64,000 bases of DNA from Plazaster borealis (lineage: Eukaryota > Echinodermata > Asteroidea > Forcipulatida > Labidiasteridae), in assembly GCA_021014325.1 (NCBI GenBank), contig CM037469.1, positions 16,639,701-16,703,700 of the forward strand. Reading direction: 5' to 3'. Both the position numbers and the translations under genes were made by a program. This document shows, one piece after another, positions 1 through 12,000 of this stretch (position 1 is its first letter; the number at the start of each line of letters is the position of its first letter). A model generated the notes under the pieces. That model saw nothing but the letters and a program-made list of their open reading frames with translations. It was not told where the DNA came from and searched no databases.

Positions 1-3000
1 AACCCTAACTCTCGCTTGTTAGTGTTGGTGATCTATCACGTGATACCATGATACCATTATGAGCCGTTCATATACGGTGCGCCTTTGCTTGAAAGCCTTA
101 CTTATAAGTGACGGTGGCTATGTGGATAGGGTGTTTAATGAGATCCTTACCTTCCAAACTACTTTGTAATCGTCACAGACTTGTTTCCACTGCGGACGAA
201 CCAGAGGTCGTTTATCCAGGTAGTTACTGGGATCAACGTATCCTTCTTTTGCAGCTAAGTCGGCATCAGTCGGGTCATCATTAAGGGCACTGTCTAGAAT
301 GGAGGCTAGACGGTCTGGTTTGGTTTTCTTCATTGATAGATGAATGTAGTTAGGTGGTGCACAGGCTGCGGCACTCCCCACTCTGCCGATCTCGGTACCA
401 GCAATAACCTAATTTAGGGAAAACACCAAGGTATCAACAACATAAGTCGTTCACCTGGACGTGTGTGTTTTGTTGTTATTACGGGTTTAATTTACCCTTA
501 ATCTTTCCAAAAATTCCCATTTTTTGTTTTTTTTTTCCTTTCTTGCTGTTGCTAAATTTCCATAATGTTTAACCGAATTCGGGAAGGGGGCAGTTGCACC
601 TATACCCGCGCATCGTGGATCCGGACGTCTATGGTCGTACTACCAAAAAAATAATATATCATAATAAAGAGGTCATCATAGATTTAATGTTACCCTCCCT
701 TCAAACCTATCCTTGCATCAAACCCGTCAAAGTAAAACCTTAGCTTTCAATTTCATGTCATCTTTGCAGCACGCCGAGAAATAACAAATGCTAGATCTTC
801 AACGAAGAACAAATGAATAAATAGCTTGATACTTACATCCGTTGATTGCGTTTCCGATAATGTGTGGTTGGGTGTAATGTTATCAATGAATATCCTAATG
901 TTGCGCAATGAACCACCTCTTGCTTCAAGGACGACTTGGTTTGGCTTCCCAGGGCTTTTGAAGATCGAACCGGAAAAGGGCGCCACCAACTACAAACCAC
1001 ATAACAAAGAGACGAAGATTTAACAGTAATCACATGCATTTTGTTTATGTTGAAATTTGAAGTTCTGTTATGTTCATCTCATACATAGTTTGGAAGAGAT
1101 TCATTGAGAAATCACGCTGAAGAATTATACATTCTGGCCAAACACTCTGCCTTGCATTCTGGGACCTTTATATCAAAACGGTTTCGTTTCAAATGAAACT
1201 CGTTTGTTTACAACAAAAGTAGAGTTGTCATTTACTTTGGGTGTGATCCCTGGCTACACAGCAGCCACAGGTTAAACGGCTTCTGACAGGCACCACAACA
1301 AAGATGTTGACAACGTAGGGAGACCGCCAACATAGGGCTAGATAGCTCATCAGTTGGCAGAGCGCCGGCACAATAATCCGGAGGTAATGGGTTCAAGTCC
1401 CGCTCTAGTCAGGTTTTTCTTTGTTCAACCCAAATTTACTTTCCAGTTATAAGTGATTATTCACAATGACCAACCTTTGCTCCTTGAAGAATCTCCAGAT
1501 CCACACCCTGATCCTCGTAGTGCCCAGCGGAGTCAGTTGGATAGAACCCACCCGAGGCGCACTCCCCGGTCCCCGGTGAACGATACTTCCTCGGAAACTG
1601 CTCATGGGCTTTCGGACCAAATAGCTTCATTACGAGAGATTGAGACTTTTGGTATCTGAAGAGTCAAAATAGGTTAAATCTCGATGCAAAAATCAGTTGA
1701 ATTTACTGTTTTACTGTCCTGACCAAATCAAAGAAGTTTGAACATTTAAAAGACTACAAAGCCACTTCCCTTTCTGTTAAAACCATGTTTTTACTATAAT
1801 TTCACCACTGTCATACAAAGTTATGGAAAATGCCTCTCATAATGGGTCACTACAAAGAAAGTGACATCGCACAAACTTACGAATCTTTTAGCGTTTGATA
1901 AGCTTCCTTGATTGCCTTGATGCTGTCGAAGACGAGGTCATAGATCTCAAAGAATGGAGCCAAGAGATCCTTGATTGGTTTAATGGGTGCCATCAGATCC
2001 TCGAAGATTGACTCAATCTCTACCTGCACTCGTTTCCTCAGGGTGTGCTGAGGACATGCAATCAAATCAATTCCGAAGATTAAAACGAATAACACTTCCG
2101 AAAAGAAACTGTTTTAACAATTCCTTATATCCCATTGAGAACGAGGCACACCAATGTTCACCGCGTTATATTATTTGCAATATATCTTACCGAGTCAAGG
2201 GCGCCCCCAGTAAGCTTCTTGATGGGATCGTCAGCACTCTTAACCTCATCAACCCACACGTTAAGATCTCTCCGAATGTTCTTAAGGTGCCCGGTCAATT
2301 CTTCGATCATGTCGCCAATGACTTTTGGTAGATCAAACCAGTACGGTCTTTGACCTATTACATGAAAACGTCAAAGCAAAGGAAAACACAATAATTCACA
2401 AACGCGACCAATACTCTCATCTTCTACTGATCATTAACTCCTCCTTGACATACCTTCCTTGAAGAAGTTTGTTTTCTCTACTTCTTTCCTTGCTTCAACT
2501 ATTGCATCAACGGCTGTTTTGATACTGTTCAAAGAAATAAGAAATGATATATTCAGAAAGCAAAAGATTGGCTAAGCACCTTGCATTTGTCCTGTTTAAA
2601 AGATCTCTATCCAAACCGAATGCGAACACCGAAAGAAGACAATTGTGCCATGCACTGTGTCCATTGAAAGATGACATAATTTTGTTTACAGGGGTAACTG
2701 ACAAGGGCAATAAACGTAGCTATCTTAATAAATCGCTACGGTACCCGCTGCTAAAACAAATGAATCTGCCCTGGCCTCTTGCTACCGGGCAAACACAGTG
2801 GTCAAGTTGTATGACAGCTGCTTGAGAATATCAAACGTTTCGGGTTCAAATTCTACCTGACTAATATACATGTGGATATTTTCACAGGACTCTAGAAAAT
2901 ACTTATTACATAGATAACTAAAGACACATCGGTGTGTGGTCAAAACACAATATAAAGCTTTAATGTTTCGAAACTTGCTCCATGGTAAAGAGGGGGTAGT

Positions 3001-6000
3001 AATCAATATGTTCTGCCTAAAATGATGCGGTTGCTGGTCATAATTTTGTGTTTTATATGAGTATTATTTTAATTTGTTTTTCTGTTATGGGGGCAAGTTG
3101 ATCCGTTTAATCCGTTGACTTTCAAGACTCACTTGATAATTCCCTTGAAGATGTCTCCAATAGCCTTTAGTGGTGACTTGAGTAAATCTCCGATGGTATC
3201 AGATATACTCGTGATAGACATCATAATTTGATCGGCTGCCCAGGGTAAGGTCACAGTAATAGCCTCATTGACAGCCTAATGACAAAAAGAATGAACAATT
3301 TTCAGAAACAATCAACTTGCGGTTTTCTCAACATAAATACTCTTAATTAATTGTTACATTACATTAAGGGTTTTAAATCAACCTCTACGGCACTAACTCT
3401 TGGTGGCGCACTTTACTGCATATCACCTATACTGGGCACAGTTCTCCGACTGTGAAGATGTAGGGACTTGAGAAGGATCCCGTTTGCTTTATTGAACAAA
3501 AACAACAAATAAATAAATAAACTTACCTGGTAGAACTCCATGACATCTGTCTTTATATCACTGAATAGTTGAGCTGCCTTGTTGACCACCATGATCACGC
3601 CACGGATAGAGGGGGGGAGTTGATCTGGATCAAACTGCAAGAGTCTAGCAACGGCATTGGCCGACACCGATCGCATTTTCTGGATAATACACAAATAACT
3701 TATATTGAAATCAATTCTTTGAATAGAGGCACAGTGTTTATCAAACAAACCTATATGATTGTTCAAGTAATTCATTATGCTATCTGTATAGGCTAAAAAG
3801 TGGTAAACGTTTGAATTGTAAACTGAGAGAAAATAAGAAAATGTACAGTGTTTGAAATTCAGCCTGTTCCAAAAAATGTTTGGGTTTTTTTCAAGAAAAA
3901 GAAAGATCGTATCTGGCAAATATTGTTTTCTTTAAATATTTTAAAAACCTCCTCATCGGTTTCAGTTTAGTTCCCTGGGTATCACGAATGCATACAAAGT
4001 TTTTCGGGACCAAAATAATTATATATGCTATCCATTTATGTGAAAAGCTGACACCTACTTTCTTCAGAAATTTACTCTAGACAAAACTTACACTGATACT
4101 GCTCGGGATATTTTCAAGTTCCTCAACGAAGTTATCGAATAGTTTGTTAATGCTGGTATCTCCGTTGAAGAGGCCGACAACGATGTCGACCGCCCTCACA
4201 ATGTTTCCAACTACTCGTTGGATGATTAAATCGTAGATTTTCACCAGGTTACTGATGCGTTCAACCCCGAACTCCTGATGGGAAAAAATGCAAACACAGT
4301 TGATGTAGCGATTTGACAGATAATTGTATATGAACCATACGATATGACGGATTTGTAACACTTGACATGTTCGCTAATTATTGAGAACCTATCTCAATGG
4401 ATTTTTCATAAGCGTCTTGAAAAAAATATTTTCAAGTTCCTCAACGAAGTTATCGAATAGTTTGTTAATGCTGGTATCTCCGTTGAAGAGGCCGACAACG
4501 ATGTCGACCGCCCTCACAATGTTTCCAACTACTCGTTGGATGATTAAATCGTAGATTTTCACCAGGTTACTGATGCGTTCAACCCCGAACTCCTGATGGG
4601 AAAAAATGCAAACACAGTTGATGTAGCGATTTGACAGATAATTGTATATGAACCATACGATATGACGGATTTGTAACACTTGACATGTTCGCTAATTATT
4701 GAGAACCTATCTCAATGGATTTTTCATAAGCGTCTTGAAAAAAATTGCATTTTGGGGGGAAGAGCAATCCAAGGTTTCCAGGTAGTTGAGAATATTTGAA
4801 TTTCAGTCTATGCGTTCCTAAATTGATATAATGACAGATGCAGAAGGTCTAAAAGGGACAATAAGATCGCTGAACTTGAATTGAAAAGGAAACTTTAGAG
4901 TGCAAAACCAATTTTCGAAAGCCTTTTCACCGTGAAATAAAAAAAAACTCTCAGCTTTTTTCGTATGACATCACAACATAATTGTATACATGCCAATGGC
5001 TGTCTACATATTTTATAACATTTTAAGCCCATGCATTAGCAAAAAGAGTAAACAAAATAAGGCCGTTGTATGTCACTCGGCAGCTTTTTGTGAGTTACCT
5101 TTTTTGGTAAAATAAATAAACCTGAAACATAATGTTCGAAAGATTTCAAAGCTTGGGCTAATTGGGCTGTAGGATATTCAAATTGTACTCAATGTGTCCT
5201 TTAAAACAGAAGCTTGCTATTGCGACATCCAGTTTAAAGTCGACGAGTCTCTTTAATTTCATTTACATTTACCTATGTAACTTTTTGTGAGTAACCTTTT
5301 TTGGTATAATACTGTGACTTAAGTAAACCTGAACATATATTATAAAGGTTTCGAAGCTTAGGCTAACCTGAAAGATATTCAAATTGTACTCAATGTGTCC
5401 GTTAAAACAGAAGCGTGCTCTTGCGATATCCAGTTTCTCTCCGACGAGTCCAACTATAACCGTTGCATAAGCTTCGTCGAAAATGTCTACACGAAGATGG
5501 CCGCTGAGGGGAGCTGGAGAAATATAAACAAGAAGCCCCAAATTTTGCGGTTTTTAAAACGTGTATCCTTGACTATGCAACCATAAGAAGCCTCGTGTTT
5601 GCTTTTATAAAATAATAATAATAATAATAATAATAAACACGCTTATAGCCCCAATGGTGGCCCTAAGAAAATATAATTTCTTGTTATTGACTATGTCGAA
5701 ATAAACAATTTTGCAAAGTTTGTTATGCATTATGGGAAAAGTACATTTTTGACCTAACATGTGCCCCAAACGACAAGAATGCCCCCCTTTCGGCAAATCT
5801 CTATGATTTTGTTTTCTTTATGTAAAACAGGCGAATGAACATTAAAATTGTGGCAAACTTCTCAAAAATCAGTCGAAAACTTTTGAATAAGCACTTTGTG
5901 GCCTCCGGTCCCCGTGGATCCGAAAAGGCCCAGTCCAGATAGGTTAAACCTTCCTTGAGCCATCGGACGGTTGTGAACAGTCCATTAAAATAAAAATTGT

Positions 6001-9000
6001 TTTCCGCCTAAAAATAATCGAATAGCCACAAACGCTCCAAATCCCTAGCCAAATAGCATGAACAATTTCAAACTGACTTGGGTTATATATGACTAAAACT
6101 ATTAAATGGCTTATAATTGATCCCACAGGAATCGTCAAAAATTAGCAAGTCCTGGCTTTGATCAATCATGTCCTCGACAGATAGCTTGACGGGTTGGAAT
6201 TTGTTTTATTGAGTCTGAGGGTTCTTATCTGATAATTAAGACGATTGAAAACTACGGACTGTGTAAAAATGTTAAATAATGTTACACGCTATTATAAAGG
6301 TGCTGTTGGAAAAAGTACGACGGTGTAAGTGTATGCGTATGATTAAAGTTATATTATATGGAGGGACCGAATTTTTTTTGGTCTCACCTGTTTTGATGTT
6401 GAGCTCGTTTCTGATAGTTATACCAAACTCTGCTCCGACCTTCGGGCTCCCATTAAGCTTCTTCCACTGAAACGCCGGGCTGGCCAACCTGAACTCAATT
6501 CCCTCCCAGAATCCACGCCGTACTCGCCGTCTGGATGGGGAACTCGCTCCCTCCGTGGAAATTAAATCTGACGAGTTGGAGTCCATGTATCTATGAAAGG
6601 ATATAGGATAAAAGTCAATGTCAAATCTACAGAGAACAGGCTAATTTTTAACTGATTTTTTTTCTTTCTTCAAATGTACAACTTAAAATTGTCATTATAG
6701 TCAGGAAATTGCTATCGAAACAGGATTTTAAAGCAACACATTTTTCCTTTCCCATGTTCTCCTCCAAATTGTAAAAGACATGCTCCAAAATGTACGAATC
6801 AATCAAATTTTTCTAGGCTAACATTAAAAAAAAAAATCCAGGTATTTGTTAGCAATATATCGCACATTTTGTCATGTTTGCGGTTCAAGGGATAACAAAA
6901 TGTATCCCCTCCTCTTTTTCGACTGGTTTGAACAGCAAAGGATAACAACAATTATCCCTTCCATTTTTCGGCTAGGTTTGAGCAACAAGGGATAGAAAAT
7001 TGTACCCCCTAATCTTTTCGGCTGGGTTTGAGCAGCAAAGGAAACAAAATTATATCCCCTCCTCTTTTTGGTTTGGTTTGAGGAACAAGGGATATAAAAT
7101 TATATCCCCTTACTTAAATCGTCGGCGTTTTCACGAACCGGCGAATCCGCCCACGCAGCTGAAAAACAGCGTTTTGAGAAAAACGCTTTTGAGTTGGTCA
7201 CATTTAAAAACTGTGTTGTCGCCGGTTTTTAGTTGAAAGTGTTTAATATTTTTTAGTGATACGGTAGTGTATAAGTTAAATAACATGACTAGATATTTAT
7301 TGGGGGTTTCGGCTATCCGCCGAAACCACCTTTGTAATCGTCGAGATTTTTGGAGGGTTTCGGCTATCCGCCGAAACCACCTTTGTTTTCGTCGAGATTT
7401 TTATTTTGGGGGGGGGGTTTCGGCTATCCGCCGAAACCACCTTTGTTTCCGTCGAGATTTTTATTTTTGGGGGTTTCGGCTATGCGCCGAAACCACCTTT
7501 GTTTTCGTCGAGATTTTTTTTTTTTCGTATTATTATTTTTCTAGTCGAAAAAGTCTCATAGCATTAACCAGTGAAATTTGTTATCGTTCGATCTTAGGAG
7601 TTACAGTCTTAAAACACACAAACGACACATCAAATGAAAGCTTGTCCTCTAACTTAGATCCAGCAGCAGTTGTTTTGAGTGTTTTTCGTTCATTTCTTGA
7701 CGATATTACCGATTTAAAAACGCCCGTCAAAAAAACACGATCTCCGTGTCTGTGTACATGACACGTAATTGTCGCTGTACGTACCATACGGCCGTATCAC
7801 ACACGGCCTGTGTACACACAGATAAGTGTGCTGCAATACAGTGGATAACTGTGTGCATAGTGTGTGCATGTACCGCACAAATGAGCACAAAATTGGGCTA
7901 ATAAAACTGTTTTAACTGAGTTAGTTTAGTATGAAAGTCAATTTATAAAATCAATTGACATTTTACATGATTGAAAAACTGTCTGAGATTTTAACTTGCT
8001 GTTCTTGCTTAGCGAAGTTTCGGTGCAAAACTTCGGTCGCAGCAGTCAATAAATAGAATCTTGATTTTCATTGGTAACCACCAGTGTATGCTAGATGGTT
8101 CATTGCTAACGCGGGATACCAGGGAAATCTTGCTGTTGCATTAAATATTGATCGCGCAAATGTTTTAGCTTTTCAGTTGCGGTGGGGGGTTTTTCTGCTG
8201 AAAATGCACTTGTAAAACCATCAAGCACTTGTAAAACTCAATGGATCAGTATCTTTTCTGAAGATTTCACATGAATTGATGAATGCCTACTTAGTATGGA
8301 ATCTGCCCCGTTTTGTAAACCATGCAAGCCTCCTAATCCCACCATTGTCCGGAGTTTGGAATTAACAACCTGCTCGCTGCATCGTGACTCCAGTTTCGGA
8401 TTAGTATTGCTAGCGATAGCGTCCAGTTAGCACCTCTATTGATTGTCTTACAAGCCCAAAATAACGACGTTCAGGTTGTTAAAGGTATCATCCTTTGTTT
8501 TTGTTTTTTATTATTCTCGTTACAAAAGGGTTGAAAACAATGTTTTGCTCGCAACGGGCCGACAAAATTACCTCGTTGTAACCGTGTTCTCGCTACTCCC
8601 GTTATGCATTGAAACACGCACGGGGCAGTTCGGGACCGGCAAAAAACCTCGTTTCAACAGGAACCTCGTAATTTGCGAGCTCGTAACAACAGGAGTCGAC
8701 TGTAATCTCTGTGCCACTTGTACTTTTACAGCACATGTACTTTATCTTTCATTTATAGTTTTACGACATATTTTAGCTCCTCACAAGTGCCACATTTATG
8801 ACATTTCATCCTCCCACATGACCCGAACTTATACCGGTCCATCTGTTCCAAACTGGAAATTCAAATATAATAGAAATTTCATCATAAAAAAGCGCCCTAA
8901 AGCGACAGGTTCCATTTTCGTTAACTTGACCCACAATCGATCACCATCATCGGGACTGTGACAACTTATTAATTAACAAACTACAATACGTCACCAAGAC

Positions 9001-12000
9001 ATTATTCAATTCTTAATAGTTCGCCTTGATAAAGCCGAAACCCCAGTTCTAGTTTTCGTATTGTTATTTTACTTGTCGAAAAATTCTCATAGCATTAACC
9101 AGTGAAATTTGTTATCGTTCGATCTCAGGAATTACAGTCTTAAAACACACAAACGACACATCAAATGAAAGCCTGTGCTCTAACTTAGATGAAGCAGTAG
9201 TTGTTTCGAGTGTTTTTACATTCATTTCTTGGCGATATTACCGATTTATAAACGTATTTTTGAGAATTGTACCTTTTCTCCGTGTGTGATCTTGCGTAGA
9301 CACGGTACATAGTTATACGGTCCTCTCACACAGCCATGTATAGAGAGCCCGTCAGTGTGCAACGCGATATCGTACTGACCTTTGATCCTTCCATTCATGA
9401 TTTATCTAACGATGGCAGGATTAGAGCGTGGAAATAGGGAAACACAAGAGGGTGCTGTACAGCATGTACTGGCTGACCATTCTCAGATTTGTCAGCGCCC
9501 AAAGGGTTATCAATTATTTAGCATCTATGTTCACCACAACCCTATAGACACCTATTTCTACTCGTGTAAAACAATTCTCATGGACACAAGAATTACAGAA
9601 GGCAGTATTGGAACACACTAACGGAACATGTAACTTTTCATTTTTAGTTTTTAATTTATTATTTTTTTTTTTAACGGCCTTTTTGCCCATATGCTTTCAA
9701 TGACTAATAATCATTACGTTACCACCCCTTCATAGCGCCTTCTGTCAACTTGTTTTTGTTCGAAGGCATTGCATGACACAAATCTTATACCATATTGTAG
9801 GTTATAATATCTTACTATGAAAAACAAGTTTTCTTCGTTGTGACGTCATCAGGTGTCAAGTTAATTATTATTAAACACGGAAGCGTTAAAGGGATAGGTA
9901 TTGGTTTTGGCCCATTACAATGCCAAGGTTGTGTGATAGAAATGGCATCATAAAAGTGTCCTATAGCAATAGGCTCCATTTTCGTTAACTCTTTCACGTC
10001 TGGTGGACAATCGATCGCATCATCGGGACTAATTAACAAACTACAAACGCCACCAAGACATTACTCAATTCTTAATCGTTCTCCTTGTTAAAGCCGAAAC
10101 CCCAGTATTTGTCAGTAACAAATTCAGTTCTCGTTTTTCTTATACTTCTTTCCGAAAATCCTCATAGCATTAACCAGTGAAATTATCGTTCGATCTCAGG
10201 AAGTACAGACTTAAAAAGACACAAACAACACATCAAACGAAAGCCTGTGCTCCAACTTAGATCAAGCAGTAGTTGTTTCGAGTGTTTGACATTCATTTCT
10301 TGGCGATATTACCGATTTAGAAACCTTTTTTGTGAAATAATTGTACAATTTCTCCGTGTGTGATCTTGCGTTGACACTGTACGTAGTGATACGGTCCTCT
10401 CACACAGCCATGTATAGAGAGCCCGTCAGTGTGCAACGCGATATCGTACTGACCTTTGATCCTTCGATTCATGATATATCTAACGATGGCAGGATGTAGA
10501 GCGTGGAAATAGGGAATTACAAGAGGGTGCTATACAGGCTTACCTTTCATTGGTAACCAACAGTGTATGCTAGATGGTTCATTGCTAACGCGAGATACCA
10601 GGGAAATCTTGCTGTTGCATTAAATATTGATCGCGCAAATGTTTTAGCTTTTCAGTTGCGGTGGGGTTTTTTTCTGCTGAAAATGCACATCAAGCACTTG
10701 TAAAACTCAATGGATCAGTATCTTTTCTGAAGATTTCACATGAGTTGATGAATGCCTACTTAGTATGGAATCTGCCCCGTTTTTTAAACCATGCAAGCCT
10801 TCTAATCCCACCATTGTCCGGAGTTTGGAATTAACAACCTGCTCGCTGAATCGTGACTCCAGTTTCGGATTATAGTATTGCTAGCGATAGCGTCCAGTTA
10901 GCACCTCTATTGATTGTCTTACAATGTTCAGGTTGTTAAAGGTATTTCCCCCTTTTTTTAAAGGGTTGTTCTCGCTACTACCGTGCTCGTATAATCCATA
11001 TTTAAATGCATTGAAACACGCACGGGGCAGTTCGGGTCCGACAAAAAAAACTCGTATTAACAGGAACCTCGTAATGAGCTCGTAATAACTGGAGTGGACT
11101 GTAATCTCTGTGTTATAGTTTTACGACATATTTTAGCTCCTCACAAGAGCCACATTCATGACATTTCATCCTCCCACATGACCCGAACTTCTACCGGTCC
11201 ATCTGTTCCAAACTGGAAATTCAAATATAATATAAATTTCATCATAAAAAAGCGCCCTAAAGCGACAGGTTCCATTTTCGTTAACTTGACCCACAATCGA
11301 TCGCCATCATCGGGACTGTGACAACTTATTAATTAACAAACTACATTACGTCACCAAGACATTATTCAATTCTTAATAGTTCGCCTTCTTAAAGCCAAAA
11401 CCCCAGTATTTGTTCGTAACAAATTCAGTTCTAGTTTATTTATTGTGATGCTTTGTTAGAATGCTGTTTGGTTCAAAACTTATTCGCCGGTTCGTGCAAA
11501 CGCAAAATGATGAGCACCCCAGATTCGCCACACACAGAGCGCGGATTCACCACACACAGGATTCGCCGGTTCGTGAAAACCCTGCGGGGGGTCTCGGATT
11601 CGCCGGTTCGTGAAAACGCAAAATGCTGTTAACATCGGATTCGCCACACACAGGGCACGGTGACGACGTTGACAAGCGCGCTTAAGCGGTAGCATTACAA
11701 ATTAACCCTGGGGAAAAGGTTATTCGCCGGTTCGTGAAAACGCAAATCCGTGAAGCTGACTGATTCGCCGTTTATGCAATTAGCGTATTTAAAAAACTAT
11801 ACGCTTTCAAGACTTAAAACTTTGTAAAATTGTTAAAGACACCAAATACATTTTTAAACATGCAAAACAACAAAATGCAATTAAAACAAATTTGCACGGA
11901 TTCGCCACTTCGTGAAAACGCTGACGAAATGACAACCACTCGAACCACAAAACCTTTTTTCCAGCTTTCTCAATAATGAAGTATACATTGTAAATAACAA

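Noticed and set aside
1341..1416. Functional tRNA gene
   Set aside because: The cloverleaf has a mismatch in the anticodon stem and is followed by a SINE-type tail.
7302..7520. CRISPR-like palindromic repeats
   Set aside because: Only four units with low-complexity spacers and eukaryotic context.
8443..8961. 172-codon frame in the intron 15 repeat cluster
   Set aside because: The direct copy at about 10.9-11.3 kb has the frame disrupted, and no motif is visible.
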